A stretch of 49,396 bases of DNA from Roseburia sp. (GTDB taxonomy: Bacteria > Bacillota > Clostridia > Lachnospirales > Lachnospiraceae): contig JALEKJ010000060.1 of the NCBI GenBank assembly GCA_022771695.1, forward strand, positions 1 to 49,396. The letters are read 5' to 3'. The translations under genes were made by a program, and so were the position numbers. Below are positions 22,257 through 31,468 of this stretch, one piece after another. The notes beneath the pieces were generated by a model. It did no database searches, was not told the origin of the DNA, and saw only the letters and a program-made list of their open reading frames with translations. How positions within the stretch are numbered: the first letter of the stretch is position 1; each line of letters opens with the position of its first letter.

Positions 22257-23429
22257 ATGGTGCATTTACTTTTAGCAGTTATTTACATATCTTTTATCAG
22301 TTTAGGTTTGCCGGACTCACTGCTTGGTGCGGCGTGGCCGATGATGTATGGAGAGTTTGGCGTGCCGGTATCTTATGCTGGGGCGATTTCGATGATTATT
22401 GCAGCCGGAACCATTGTATCGAGTCTGCAGAGCGACCGGATGACGCGGAAACTTGGAACCGGAAAAGTGACGGCGCTCAGCGTGGCGATGACTGCCATCG
22501 CTTTGTTTGGATTTTCGATGAGCCATTCTTTTTGGATGCTGTGCCTGTGGGCAATTCCATATGGATTGGGAGCCGGAGGTGTGGATGCTTCTTTGAACAA
22601 CTACGTGGCATTGCACTATGCGAGCCGTCATATGAGCTGGCTTCATTGCATGTGGGGTGTTGGTGCATCCGTGGGACCTTATATTATGGGATATGCACTG
22701 ACCGGTGGGCACGGTTGGAATATGGGCTATCGCTACATCGCCATTTTACAGATTGGGTTGACGGCAATATTGATTTTTAGTATTCCTCTTTGGAAAAAGC
22801 GTCCTGTCGCAGAAACAAAGGAGGGAAAAAGGATAGAGGACGAACCGCTAAGCCTCAGGCAGATTGTAAGCATTAAAGGGGCAAAAGAGGTTATGGTAGC
22901 TTTTTTCTGCTACTGTGCATTGGAACAGACAACAGGGCTTTGGGCAAGCAGTTATCTTGTGCTGTATCGGGGAATCACGGAAGAGAAGGCTGCCTCTTTT
23001 GCCAGTCTGTTCTATATTGGAATTACAATTGGACGTGCACTCAGTGGATTTTTAACAATAAAGTTTAGCGATACGCAAATGATACGGCTCGGTGAGGGAA
23101 TTATTGTGGTTGGTATTGCTTCGTTGTTGTTGCCATTCGGAGAGAACTTTTCGTTGGCTGGTCTGATTTTGATCGGGCTTGGTTGTGCACCGGTCTATCC
23201 GTGTATTATCCATTCCACACCGACTCACTTTGGTGAGGATAAGTCTCAGGCAGTAATCGGTGTCCAGATGGCGAGTGCTTATGTGGGAACCTGTCTGATG
23301 CCACCGGTATTCGGATTAATTGCAAATCATATCAGCGTGACATTGTTCCCGGTGTTTTTACTGGTGATTCTGGCTCTGATGTGGGGTATGTATGAGAAAC
23401 TTTTGAAAGTTGGGACTTCGGACTGTTAA
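22257..23429 (+). CDS. MFS transporter
   Basis: This 390-residue protein has about twelve hydrophobic helices in two halves, with the loop-2 motif SDRMTRKLGTGKV and a family opening SLGLPDSLLGAAWPMM seen in FucP-like and related sugar MFS proteins. Substrate is not determinable; the divergent cupin-AraC regulator suggests a carbohydrate or similar nutrient. I start at ATG 22257, 6 nt after AAGGAGGAA. An in-frame start at 22185 would add 24 residues and swallow the promoter. A terminator overlaps the stop codon. Confidence 0.9.
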   Translation: MVHLLLAVIYISFISLGLPDSLLGAAWPMMYGEFGVPVSYAGAISMIIAAGTIVSSLQSDRMTRKLGTGKVTALSVAMTAIALFGFSMSHSFWMLCLWAIPYGLGAGGVDASLNNYVALHYASRHMSWLHCMWGVGASVGPYIMGYALTGGHGWNMGYRYIAILQIGLTAILIFSIPLWKKRPVAETKEGKRIEDEPLSLRQIVSIKGAKEVMVAFFCYCALEQTTGLWASSYLVLYRGITEEKAASFASLFYIGITIGRALSGFLTIKFSDTQMIRLGEGIIVVGIASLLLPFGENFSLAGLILIGLGCAPVYPCIIHSTPTHFGEDKSQAVIGVQMASAYVGTCLMPPVFGLIANHISVTLFPVFLLVILALMWGMYEKLLKVGTSDC

Positions 23430-23447
23430 AAAACAGTCCGTTTTTTT
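23419..23447 (+). terminator. Terminator overlapping the MFS stop
   Basis: CGGACTGTT (23419-23427) pairs perfectly with AACAGTCCG (23432-23440) around AAAA, then seven T. Confidence 0.92.
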
Positions 23448-23467
23448 AGAAAAAAATTATTCATCGG

Positions 23468-23496
23468 TTGCACCTGTCACAAAAATCTTTTATTAT
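23468..23496 (+). promoter_or_regulatory. Promoter of the hydrolase-ZIP operon
   Basis: TTGCAC (23468-23473) and TATTAT (23491-23496) are 17 nt apart, 34 nt before the hydrolase start. Confidence 0.65.
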
Positions 23497-23530
23497 CGTA
23501 TCATGAACATTAGATAAGGTGGAATCATAC

Positions 23531-24253
23531 ATGAAAAAAAGAAGTGTGCTTATTCGTGGGGCAGTGTTTGTTGTGTTGCTTATCGCAGTGGTTGCAACCG
23601 GATTCCGGTATTATGCCGCGGATTATTATACGGCGAAAGCCTATGAAGTTGTGACAGAAAAGGTACAGGAAACAGAGAACTATATTATTTATGGAGATAC
23701 GAACAGTGCCAGAGGGTTTATCTTTTATCCGGGCGCTAAAGTAGAGGAAACGGCGTATGCGCCGATACTAGATGAACTGGCTGAGACGGATATCTGCTGT
23801 GTGGTTGTGAAGATGCCCTATCATCTGGCAGTATTGGATATGGATGCGGCAGAGCAGGTGATGCAGGAGTTGCCGGAGGTAGAACAATGGTACATAGGCG
23901 GTCATTCTCTGGGAGGTGCCATGGCAGCAGTATATGCGGCGAAGCATGAGAGTGAGCTTACAGGGCTGATTTTGTTGGCGGCATATCCGACAGATACGTT
24001 GGAGAAATTGCCGGTGCTTTCAATATACGGCAGCGAAGACACTGTGCTGAATCATGAAAAATACGAAGATTCGATTTCTATGGCGAAGCATTTGACGGAG
24101 CGCGTAATCGAAGGTGGCAATCATGCCGGATTTGGCAATTATGGCGCACAGAAAGGTGACGGTGAAGCGGAGATTTCGGATGAGGAACAGTGGCAGGAGA
24201 CGGTAGACTATATTTTGAATTATATGCAAGTATACGTTGAGGATGTGGAATAA
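23531..24253 (+). CDS. Membrane-anchored alpha/beta hydrolase
   Basis: This 240-residue protein has one N-terminal membrane helix or uncleaved signal (VLIRGAVFVVLLIAVVATG), then an alpha/beta hydrolase domain. The triad is visible: nucleophile Ser in GGHSLGGAMA, Asp in SIYGSEDTV and His in GGNHAGFGNYG. It belongs to the small hydrolase group often found attached to the outer face of the membrane; substrate is unknown, esters or acyl compounds being likely. AAGGTGG lies 8 nt before ATG 23531; the in-frame GTG at 23519 lies in that ribosome site. A ZIP transporter follows 13 nt later. Confidence 0.85.
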   Translation: MKKRSVLIRGAVFVVLLIAVVATGFRYYAADYYTAKAYEVVTEKVQETENYIIYGDTNSARGFIFYPGAKVEETAYAPILDELAETDICCVVVKMPYHLAVLDMDAAEQVMQELPEVEQWYIGGHSLGGAMAAVYAAKHESELTGLILLAAYPTDTLEKLPVLSIYGSEDTVLNHEKYEDSISMAKHLTERVIEGGNHAGFGNYGAQKGDGEAEISDEEQWQETVDYILNYMQVYVEDVE

Positions 24254-24266
24254 GGAGTTGTGAAAA

Positions 24267-25046
24267 ATGGAACTGACGGTAGGATTATTGATTCCCTTTT
24301 TGGGAACGACGCTTGGAGCGGCGTGTGTATTTTTCTTAAAAAATGAATTGCATAGACTGGTACAGAAGGGGTTGCTGGGATTTGCATCCGGTGTGATGGT
24401 AGCAGCGTCTGTGTGGTCGCTTTTGATTCCGGCAATCGATATGGCAGAGCCTGTGATGGGAAAGTTTTCGTTTGTGCCGGCAGCAGTAGGATTTATTTTT
24501 GGTATTTTTTTTCTGCTTGCGATGGACAGAGTCATACCGCATCTGCATCTCAATGATGATAAGCCGGAGGGGTTGCCAAGTCAGTTAAAAAAGACAACGA
24601 TGCTGGTACTGGCGGTGACGTTGCATAACATACCGGAAGGCATGGCAGTCGGAGTGGTGTTTGCAGGATTGCTGGCAGAGAGCAGCGGAATTACTCTGGC
24701 AAGTGCGGTCGCACTTTCACTTGGAATTGCCATTCAGAACTTTCCGGAGGGCGCGATTATTTCACTTCCGCTGAAAAGTGAGGGTGGCAGCAGAAAAAAA
24801 GCGTTTCTTTATGGTATGGCATCCGGTATTGTGGAACCGATTGCAGCGGTGATAACAATTCTCCTGTCCGGATTTATTACGCCGTTGTTGCCATATCTGC
24901 TGGCGTTTGCGGCAGGAGCAATGGTTTATGTGGTGGTGGAGGAGTTATTGCCGGAAGCATCGGAGGGTGAGCATTCCAATATCAGCACATTAGGCTTTGC
25001 AGCAGGCTTTTTGGTTATGATGATTTTGGATGTTACATTAGGATAA
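24267..25046 (+). CDS. ZIP-family divalent metal transporter
   Basis: This 259-residue protein has eight membrane helices with the two ZIP signature helices: HNIPEGMAVGVVF (TM4) and QNFPEGAIISLPL (TM5), which provide the metal-binding His, Asn, Glu residues. The second site has Gln for His, as in GufA-type members. A short hydrophilic loop (HLHLNDDKPEGLPS) precedes TM4. Zinc uptake is the usual role, though iron, manganese and cadmium are possible. AAGGAG precedes the start. It shares an operon with the hydrolase. Confidence 0.92.
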   Translation: MELTVGLLIPFLGTTLGAACVFFLKNELHRLVQKGLLGFASGVMVAASVWSLLIPAIDMAEPVMGKFSFVPAAVGFIFGIFFLLAMDRVIPHLHLNDDKPEGLPSQLKKTTMLVLAVTLHNIPEGMAVGVVFAGLLAESSGITLASAVALSLGIAIQNFPEGAIISLPLKSEGGSRKKAFLYGMASGIVEPIAAVITILLSGFITPLLPYLLAFAAGAMVYVVVEELLPEASEGEHSNISTLGFAAGFLVMMILDVTLG

Positions 25047-25072
25047 GAATAACGCAAGCGCTGGCAAATAAA

Positions 25073-25101
25073 TTGCAACTTGAAATAAGTTGTGGTATCA
25101 T
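25073..25101 (+). promoter_or_regulatory. Promoter of the zinc-ribbon protein gene
   Basis: TTGCAA (25073-25078) and TATCAT (25096-25101) are 17 nt apart, with TG at the extended -10 position. Confidence 0.75.
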
Positions 25102-25142
25102 AGTACTAATCGTAAGAACATAAGATAAAGGAGCGTGTTACG

Positions 25143-25496
25143 ATGCAGGATAATTTGAGAGAAGAGCTGATTAAGCAGTTTCCGGCTGAGGTTATCGAGG
25201 TAACCGAACAGACCGGGAAAAAGTATTATGCATGTCCGACCTGTAAAAGAGCGGTTACGCGAGGGGAGACAAAGTGTGGCGGTTGCAGTCAGGTGCTGAG
25301 CTGGGACAGTATTCGTCAGGAGGAGCAGGCTACCGTTGGTGTGAAGACCGCGACATTAACATTTGAGGTTGCGGGAGATTTTGCAAAAGGTGATTGTAGA
25401 AAATGTCCGCTTTCTTACATTGCGAAGGTTAACACAGAGAATGTCTATGAATGTCCATTGAAGATGCGGGCAAACTGTAAATTGGATATTTCATAA
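25143..25496 (+). CDS. Small zinc-ribbon protein
   Basis: This 117-residue soluble protein has a four-cysteine ribbon at about 31-49 (YACPTCKRAVTRGETKCGGCSQ) and a second cysteine group near the end (GDCRKCPLSYI ... YECPLKMRANC). I do not recognise a named family. It has its own promoter and a strong terminator, so it is a single-gene unit. RNA, DNA or protein binding are all possible; the two CPL segments could hold a second metal. Confidence 0.75.
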   Translation: MQDNLREELIKQFPAEVIEVTEQTGKKYYACPTCKRAVTRGETKCGGCSQVLSWDSIRQEEQATVGVKTATLTFEVAGDFAKGDCRKCPLSYIAKVNTENVYECPLKMRANCKLDIS

Positions 25497-25507
25497 GAAC
25501 ATGCGTG

Positions 25508-25557
25508 AAGGTTCCGAAAGCCTGTGTCAGAGATGAACAGATTTCGGAACCTTTTTT
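25508..25557 (+). terminator. Terminator after the zinc-ribbon gene
   Basis: AAGGTTCCGAAA (25508-25519) pairs perfectly with TTTCGGAACCTT (25542-25553), then T to 25557. It ends just before the ribosome site of the next gene. Confidence 0.92.
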
Positions 25558-25569
25558 AGGAGAGATAGA

Positions 25570-26331
25570 ATGGATAAATTACATACAGTAATCACGGGAG
25601 TGGGAGTCCTGCTTTTCCTGTGGTTTGCGATTCCGCTTGTGACGAGAGGAATTATTAATATTGGCAATATTACGGGAATGCTGTTATCAGTAATGCTGCT
25701 GGGATATGGAATCTTTTATGCAAAGGTACATCAGCAGATTGTCGAACTCTGGCAGAGAGGAATAGGAAAGACAGCGATAAGTTTTGTGGCAGCAGTGACA
25801 GTTTTGGTACTTATGCTTGTAACAGCAGAGACGGTTGGAATGGTGCGCGCGGCCAGGAAGCACCCACCGCAGAACACGACGGCTGTTGTGCTGGGGTGCA
25901 GCGTCAAGGGAGAGAGACCAAGCAGAATTTTGCAGGAACGTCTGGATGCGGCTTATGAATATCTGACGAAGAATCCGAAGGCTTACTGCGTGCTCTCAGG
26001 CGGACAGGGAGCAGGCGAGGATATCAGCGAAGCGGAATGCATGTATCGTTATTTAACAGAAAAAGGAATCGAGTCGGAGCGCTTATTGCGAGAGGATACT
26101 TCCACGAATACGAAAGAAAACCTGTTGTTTTCACAGGAACTGCTGGAGGAGAACGGAATTTCCGGAGATATTACCATCGTGACAAGTGAATTTCATGCAT
26201 ACCGTGCGGCTAAGACGGCAGAGCGTCTGGGGATTAATAGTTACAGCACGCCAAGCCATACGTTTTTTTTGTACCTGCCGACATATTATGTGCGGGAACT
26301 GTATGGAATCCTGTATTATATCATCAAATAA
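25570..26331 (+). CDS. YdcF/SanA-like (DUF218) membrane protein
   Basis: This 253-residue protein has three hydrophobic helices in the first 95 residues and then a DUF218 domain: AVVLGCSVKGERPSRILQERLDAA, CVLSGGQGAGEDISEA, LREDTSTNTKENLLFS and VTSEFHAYRAAKTAERLG are all family blocks. The domain is expected outside the membrane, and relatives (ElyC, SanA) affect envelope integrity; YdcF binds SAM in vitro. The precise role is unknown. GGAG precedes the ATG within 10 nt, directly after a terminator, so a start of transcription close by or read-through is needed. Confidence 0.88.
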   Translation: MDKLHTVITGVGVLLFLWFAIPLVTRGIINIGNITGMLLSVMLLGYGIFYAKVHQQIVELWQRGIGKTAISFVAAVTVLVLMLVTAETVGMVRAARKHPPQNTTAVVLGCSVKGERPSRILQERLDAAYEYLTKNPKAYCVLSGGQGAGEDISEAECMYRYLTEKGIESERLLREDTSTNTKENLLFSQELLEENGISGDITIVTSEFHAYRAAKTAERLGINSYSTPSHTFFLYLPTYYVRELYGILYYIIK

Positions 26332-26343
26332 GGGAGCAACTTT

Positions 26344-26979
26344 ATGGCAGTAAAATATTATGCGGTTAAAATAGGAAAGACACCGGGAATCTATACGTCG
26401 TGGGATGAATGCAAGGCAATGGTGCACGGTTTTCCGGGGGCAGTTTACAAAAGCTTTAAGACAATGGAAGAAGCAAAGCAGTTTATGGGGGTGAGCGTCA
26501 AAGTAGCGGAAACGGCAGCTCGAGAAGAAGCGCTGTTTGCAGATCGGACAGATGTGGAATTCCCGGATGTATACGCGTTCGTAGACGGCTCATATAACGT
26601 TGCAACAAAAGTGTATGGCTATGGCGGATTCCTGATTCATGATGGCAAAAAGGAAACATTGCAGGGGGCAGGAGATGAGGAAGAGATGTCATCTATGCGC
26701 AATGTGGCAGGTGAAGTTTTGGGAAGCATGGCTGCGATTGAGAAGGCTTTGGAACTCGGACTGTCTGAAATTACCATATATTATGATTACATGGGCATCG
26801 AGATGTGGGCGACAGGAAGCTGGAAACGCAACAAAAAAGGTACGATTGCTTATTACGAGTATGTGAATTCCGTGCGCGATAAGATACAGATTCATTTCGT
26901 GAAGGTCAAAGGGCATTCGGGCGTGGAGGGCAACGAGGAGGCAGACCGCCTGGCGAAGGAGGCGGTAGGGATTGGATAA
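26344..26979 (+). CDS. rnhA: Ribonuclease HI with N-terminal hybrid-binding domain
   Basis: This 211-residue enzyme cleaves the RNA strand of RNA-DNA hybrids. Residues 1-50 are the hybrid-binding (caulimovirus viroplasmin-like) domain: KYYAVKIGKTPGIYTSWDEC, GAVYKSFKTMEEAKQFM. The catalytic domain carries D81 (AFVDGSY), E124 (AGEVLGS), D148 (YYDYMG) and D201 (NEEADRLA), plus the loop His in VKGHSG. It begins 12 nt after the YdcF gene and overlaps the araR start by 8 nt. Confidence 0.94.
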   Translation: MAVKYYAVKIGKTPGIYTSWDECKAMVHGFPGAVYKSFKTMEEAKQFMGVSVKVAETAAREEALFADRTDVEFPDVYAFVDGSYNVATKVYGYGGFLIHDGKKETLQGAGDEEEMSSMRNVAGEVLGSMAAIEKALELGLSEITIYYDYMGIEMWATGSWKRNKKGTIAYYEYVNSVRDKIQIHFVKVKGHSGVEGNEEADRLAKEAVGIG

Positions 26980-28084
26980 AAAACTAAAGTATTTTGACCT
27001 GATGGAGGATTTGCGAGGACAGATTTTATCCGGTGCGATTAAGCCGGGGGAAAAGCTCCCGTCAGAGAACCAGCTTTCTGTGCAATATCATGTAAGCAGA
27101 CAGACAGTGCGCAAAGCATTGCAGATTTTACAAAATGAAGGATACATCTACGCAGAGCATGGACGGGGAACTTTCTGCTCGGAGATGATGCGGCATACGA
27201 AGCAGTCGCGTAATATTGCCGTGGTGACGACATACCTGTCGGATTATATTTTCCCCCGGGTGATACAGGGAATTGATCAGGTGTTGACCGAGAATGGATA
27301 CACGATTTTGTTAAAAAATACGAAGAATTCCAGAAGCCTGGAAGCAAAGTGCTTGGAAGAACTTTTGCAGAAAGATATTGACGGACTTATCATAGAACCG
27401 AGTAAGAGCCAGATTTTCTGCAGGCACACGCATCTGTATCAGATGTTGGATGAGTATCAGATTCCGTATGTATTTATCCAGGGAAGCTATGCACAGATGG
27501 AGGACAAGCCGCATATTCTTTTGGATGATTGCAAGGGAGGATACCTGGTGACAAAGCATCTGATAGAATTGGGACACCGGAATATCGTCGGCGTGTTTAA
27601 ATCGGATGATACACAGGGACAGCAAAGACATAAAGGTTATGTAAAGGCGTTGCAGGAAGCAGGAATCGTCTATGACCCGGATAAGGTTATCTGGTTTTAC
27701 ACGGAAGATCGTAAGACACACCCTTATGAGAAAATGCGACAGATGGCAGAGTGTCGGGCGCAGCTTTTTTTTGATGGGGTGGTTTCTTACAATGACCAGA
27801 TCGCCCTTGAGGTTATCCGCGCACTAAATGAGGAGGGCTTGTCTGTACCGGAGGATGTTTCTGTGACAGGATATGATGACTCCTATCTGGCAGAAACCTG
27901 CAAGGTTCCGTTGACGACAATCAGCCACCCGCAGGAGAAACTGGGAGAGATGGCAGCAGAATTGTTATTGCAAATTATCTGTGAGGGAGAGAAAGACAGA
28001 GAGGAAAATCATATTTTAATAGAACCTAAGCTGGTTGTCAGGGAATCCTGCATCAGACGTGGAAAAAAGAATCAGAGAAGCTGA
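26972..28084 (+). CDS. araR: GntR/LacI-type arabinose repressor AraR
   Basis: This 370-residue regulator combines an N-terminal GntR winged helix (residues 5-72: LRGQILSGAIKPGEKLPSE, VSRQTVRKALQILQNEGY) with a LacI-type periplasmic-binding fold (80-360: IAVVTTYLSDYIFPRVIQGI, GYDDSYLAETCKVPLTTI). This combination defines AraR. L-arabinose should release it from operators at the kinase and transaldolase promoters. The start is TTG at 26972, 9 nt after AAGGAGG and inside the end of rnhA. No separate promoter is evident, so araR may be expressed with rnhA. Its stop lies inside a terminator. Confidence 0.92.
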   Translation: MDKKLKYFDLMEDLRGQILSGAIKPGEKLPSENQLSVQYHVSRQTVRKALQILQNEGYIYAEHGRGTFCSEMMRHTKQSRNIAVVTTYLSDYIFPRVIQGIDQVLTENGYTILLKNTKNSRSLEAKCLEELLQKDIDGLIIEPSKSQIFCRHTHLYQMLDEYQIPYVFIQGSYAQMEDKPHILLDDCKGGYLVTKHLIELGHRNIVGVFKSDDTQGQQRHKGYVKALQEAGIVYDPDKVIWFYTEDRKTHPYEKMRQMAECRAQLFFDGVVSYNDQIALEVIRALNEEGLSVPEDVSVTGYDDSYLAETCKVPLTTISHPQEKLGEMAAELLLQIICEGEKDREENHILIEPKLVVRESCIRRGKKNQRS

Positions 28085-28095
28085 TTCTTTTTTTT
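28069..28095 (+). terminator. Terminator overlapping the araR stop
   Basis: GAATCAG (28069-28075) pairs with CTGATTC (28081-28087) around AGAAG, then eight T. The flanking A-run extends the stem. Confidence 0.9.
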
Positions 28096-28124
28096 ATGCA
28101 AAATATCTTACAGACAGAAAAAAC

Positions 28125-28157
28125 AACTTGTGAATACGAGCATACAAGTTTTATGCT
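28125..28157 (+). promoter_or_regulatory. Arabinose operon promoter with AraR-type operator
   Basis: AACTTGT (28125-28131) and ACAAGTT (28144-28150) are exact complements 12 nt apart, with ACGAGCATACA in the right half. A -35 TTGTGA (28129-28134) lies within the left arm, and TATGCT (28152-28157) is 17 nt further. Occupancy would block polymerase. The element ACGAGCAyACA recurs before the transaldolase gene. Confidence 0.6.
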
Positions 28158-28216
28158 ATAGACAGAGAGAATAGAAAGAGACCCGGCGTCTCCATAAGAG
28201 AGAAAGGAGTATATAT

Positions 28217-29815
28217 ATGGGAAATGCAAAGAATTTGATTGAGCGCGGAGGAGCGGTTTTGGGAATTGAATTTGGCTCAACCAGAATAAAAGCAGTATTG
28301 GTAGATGAGGAACATAAACCAATCGCCTCAGGAGCGCACGATTGGGAGAATCAGTTGGTAGACGGAATCTGGACATACAGCCTTGATGCAATTTGGAGAG
28401 GTTTGCAGGATTGCTATCAGAAGCTTACAGAGGATGTAAGAGAAAAATACGGAGCAGAGTTAACAAAGCTCGCCGCCATCGGCTTTTCCGGTATGATGCA
28501 CGGATATATGCCGTTTGATGAAAAAGGAGAACTGTTGGTACCGTTCCGTACCTGGAGAAATACGATTACCGAGGCAGCGGCAGCAGAGCTTACGAAGGAA
28601 TTTCAGTTCAATATTCCGCAGCGTTGGAGCATTGCGCATTTATATCAGGCGATTCTAAACGGAGAAGAACACGTGGAGGATATCACATACTTTACGACAT
28701 TGGCAGGATACATTCATTGGAAGCTGACAGGGGAGAAGGTGCTCGGTGTCGGAGAAGCATCCGGCATGTTTCCGATTGATGCAAAAACGCGAGACTATAA
28801 TCAGAGAATGATAAACCAGTTTGACGCATTGCCAAACGTACAGAAATATCCATGGAAACTGGAAGAGATTCTGCCAAAGGTACTGGTAGCAGGAGCACAT
28901 GCAGGAACACTTACGGAGGAGGGGGCAAAGCTACTTGATGTAAGTGGCAAACTATGTGCGGGAATCCCGATGTGTCCGCCGGAAGGAGATGCAGGAACCG
29001 GCATGGCAGCGACGAATTCTGTGGCTGTCCGCACCGGAAATGTGTCTGCCGGAACCTCTGTTTTCGCGATGGTCGTGCTGGAAGAAGATTTGAAGGCGGT
29101 ACATGAGGAGCTGGATTTGGTGACGACGCCGTCCGGTGATACGGTGGCGATGGTGCATTGCAACAACTGCACCTCAGACCTGAATGCATGGGTAAATCTT
29201 TTCAAGGAATTTGCAGAGACGTTCGGAATGAATGTGGATATGGACGACTTGTACGGGACACTTTACCGCAAGGCACTCGAGGCAGATAAGAATTGCGGAG
29301 GACTGATGGCGTACAATTATTTCTCCGGAGAGCCGGTGACGGGATTGAACGAGGGAAGACCAATGTTCGTGCGCAAGCCGGATGCAAACTTTAGTCTGGG
29401 AAACTTTATGCGGACACACTTGTATGCATCTCTTGCAACCTTAAAGATTGGATGCGATATTCTGTTTAAAGAAGAGCAGGTGAAGGCGGATACAATTTAC
29501 GGACACGGCGGCTTGTTTAAGACCCAAGGTGTCGGACAGGGAATTCTCGCAGCTGCGATGAATACTCCGGTAGCGGTAATGGAGACTGCAGGAGAAGGCG
29601 GCCCTTGGGGAATGGCACTTTTGGCGTCGTATATGATAAGCAAAGATGTGGATGAGAGCTTGGAGCGTTATCTCGGTGAACGTGTATTTGGCGGTCAGAC
29701 CGGTTCTGTAATGAAACCGGACCCGGCAGATGTGGCTGGCTTTGACGCATACATTAATGTTTATAAGAGTGCACTTGCAGCAGAAAAAGCGGCAGTGGAG
29801 AGCATGCCGTTGTAA
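28217..29815 (+). CDS. FGGY-family kinase, probable L-ribulokinase (AraK type)
   Basis: This 532-residue kinase should phosphorylate L-ribulose to L-ribulose 5-phosphate. It has the FGGY ATP-binding opening [17 protein letters not shown], the catalytic-base region [11 protein letters not shown] and the C-terminal adenosine segment [13 protein letters not shown]. It sits directly upstream of araA and under the arabinose operator. The sequence does not look like a classical Escherichia or Bacillus AraB; it fits better the non-orthologous clostridial ribulokinase described as AraK, so I leave the symbol blank. AAAGGAG precedes the ATG. Confidence 0.85.
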   Translation: MGNAKNLIERGGAVLGIEFGSTRIKAVLVDEEHKPIASGAHDWENQLVDGIWTYSLDAIWRGLQDCYQKLTEDVREKYGAELTKLAAIGFSGMMHGYMPFDEKGELLVPFRTWRNTITEAAAAELTKEFQFNIPQRWSIAHLYQAILNGEEHVEDITYFTTLAGYIHWKLTGEKVLGVGEASGMFPIDAKTRDYNQRMINQFDALPNVQKYPWKLEEILPKVLVAGAHAGTLTEEGAKLLDVSGKLCAGIPMCPPEGDAGTGMAATNSVAVRTGNVSAGTSVFAMVVLEEDLKAVHEELDLVTTPSGDTVAMVHCNNCTSDLNAWVNLFKEFAETFGMNVDMDDLYGTLYRKALEADKNCGGLMAYNYFSGEPVTGLNEGRPMFVRKPDANFSLGNFMRTHLYASLATLKIGCDILFKEEQVKADTIYGHGGLFKTQGVGQGILAAAMNTPVAVMETAGEGGPWGMALLASYMISKDVDESLERYLGERVFGGQTGSVMKPDPADVAGFDAYINVYKSALAAEKAAVESMPL

Positions 29816-29816
29816 T

Positions 29817-29841
29817 AGGTCAAAAAAGGGAAATATGACCT
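29817..29841. repeat. Short inverted repeat between kinase and araA
   Basis: AGGTCA (29817-29822) and TGACCT (29836-29841) are exact complements 13 nt apart, right after the kinase stop. The tail is not T-rich enough for a good terminator. It may be a weak RNA stem that tunes message stability between the two genes. Confidence 0.35.
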
Positions 29842-29889
29842 TGTTTCTATAAGAAAAAAGAATAAAATCATAAGCATGGAGGAGAAGAT

Positions 29890-31386
29890 ATGTTAACAAC
29901 AAAAAATTACAAATTTTGGTTTTGCACCGGTTCACAGGACCTTTACGGAGATGAGTGCCTTGCCCACGTTGCGGAGCATTCTAAGATTATCGTTGCAAAG
30001 TTAAATGAGTCCGGATTACTGCCATTTGAAGTGGTATGGAAGCCAACACTCATTACCAACGAGCTGATTCGTAAGACTTTTAACGAGGCAAACGTAGATG
30101 AGGAATGTGCAGGCGTGATTGTCTGGTGTCATACATTCTCACCGGCAAAATCATGGATTTTGGGATTGAAAGAGCTTAGAAAACCATTGCTGCACTTGCA
30201 TACCCAGTTCAACGAGGAGATTCCGTACGATACCATTGATATGGATTTTATGAACGAGAATCAGTCGGCACACGGAGACAGAGAGTGGGGGCACATCGTA
30301 TCCCGCATGGGGATGGAGCGCAAGGTTGTGGTAGGGCATTGGTCCGATGAGCGTGTTCAAAATCGCATTGCATCCTGGATGCGCACGGCAGTCGGTGTAA
30401 TTGAGAGCAGTCATATCCGTGTGATGCGTGTGGCAGATAACATGCGAAACGTAGCGGTTACCGAAGGTGACAAGGTGGAAGCACAGCTGAAATTCGGCTG
30501 GGAGGTAGACACTTATCCGGTCAATGAAATTGCAGAGGCAGTTGCTGCAGTGTCAGAGTCTGACACAAATGCGTTGGTGGATGAGTATTATGAGAAATAT
30601 GATATCCTTTTGGAGGGACGCGATCCACAGGAATTCAGACGTCATGTGGCAGTACAGGCACAGATTGAGATCGGCTTTGAGCGTTTCTTGGAGGAGAAAA
30701 ACTATCATGCTATCGTAACACATTTTGGCGACCTTGGTGCATTACAGCAGCTTCCGGGACTTGCAATCCAAAGACTCGAGGAAAAAGGCTACGGCTTTGG
30801 TGCAGAGGGCGACTGGAAGGTAGCAGCTATGGTTCGCCTGATGAAAATCATGACAGCCGGTATCAAGGATGCAAAAGGAACCTCTATGTTAGAGGACTAT
30901 ACCTATAATCTCGTAAAAGGAAAAGAGGGTATCTTACAGGCACACATGTTGGAGATTTGTCCATCCATCGCAGACGGACCAATCAGCATTAAGTGTCAGC
31001 CACTTTCCATGGGAGGCAGAGAGGATCCGGCAAGACTTGTATTTACATCCAAAGAAGGAAAAGGTATTGCAACATCGTTAATCGACCTCGGCAATCGTTT
31101 CCGTCTGATTATCAATGATGTTGATTGCAAAAAGGTGGAAAAACCGATGCCGAAGCTTCCGGTAGCGACGAATTTCTGGACACCGCAGCCTGACCTTTAC
31201 ACTGGTGCCGAGGCATGGATTTTAGCAGGAGGAGCACATCATACCGCGTTCAGCTATGACCTGACTGCAGAGCAGATGGGAGATTGGGCAAATGCGATGG
31301 GAATCGAGGCAGTCTATATCGATAAAGATACAAAGATTCGTGATTTCAAAAGAGATTTGATGCTCGGAGAGTTGTTCTATCGCTGA
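29890..31386 (+). CDS. araA: L-arabinose isomerase
   Basis: This 498-residue enzyme interconverts L-arabinose and L-ribulose in the cytoplasm. It matches the family over full length, from FWFCTGSQDLYG to DKDTKIRDFKRDLMLGELFYR-type ending. The metal ligands are in place: E306 (GAEGDWK), E335 (MLEDYTY), H352 (AHMLEIC) and the GGAHHT histidines at 450-451. GGAGGAGA lies close before the ATG. It is the second gene of the operon after the kinase; a new promoter region follows before the transaldolase gene. Confidence 0.97.
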   Translation: MLTTKNYKFWFCTGSQDLYGDECLAHVAEHSKIIVAKLNESGLLPFEVVWKPTLITNELIRKTFNEANVDEECAGVIVWCHTFSPAKSWILGLKELRKPLLHLHTQFNEEIPYDTIDMDFMNENQSAHGDREWGHIVSRMGMERKVVVGHWSDERVQNRIASWMRTAVGVIESSHIRVMRVADNMRNVAVTEGDKVEAQLKFGWEVDTYPVNEIAEAVAAVSESDTNALVDEYYEKYDILLEGRDPQEFRRHVAVQAQIEIGFERFLEEKNYHAIVTHFGDLGALQQLPGLAIQRLEEKGYGFGAEGDWKVAAMVRLMKIMTAGIKDAKGTSMLEDYTYNLVKGKEGILQAHMLEICPSIADGPISIKCQPLSMGGREDPARLVFTSKEGKGIATSLIDLGNRFRLIINDVDCKKVEKPMPKLPVATNFWTPQPDLYTGAEAWILAGGAHHTAFSYDLTAEQMGDWANAMGIEAVYIDKDTKIRDFKRDLMLGELFYR

Positions 31387-31422
31387 GAAAATCCGCATGT
31401 GTACGCTTTTTATATGTGAGAC

Positions 31423-31438
31423 GTGTGCACATGCACAG
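31423..31438. promoter_or_regulatory. Operator-like inverted repeat 1 at the transaldolase promoter
   Basis: GTGTGC-ACAT-GCACAG is an inverted repeat (GTGTGC-n4-GCACAC type) upstream of the predicted -35. It pairs with a second site 90 bp downstream, an arrangement suited to looping by a tetrameric or paired repressor. Confidence 0.5.
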
Positions 31439-31468
31439 TAAGAAAATGAAAAAATAGAAAAAGATATA

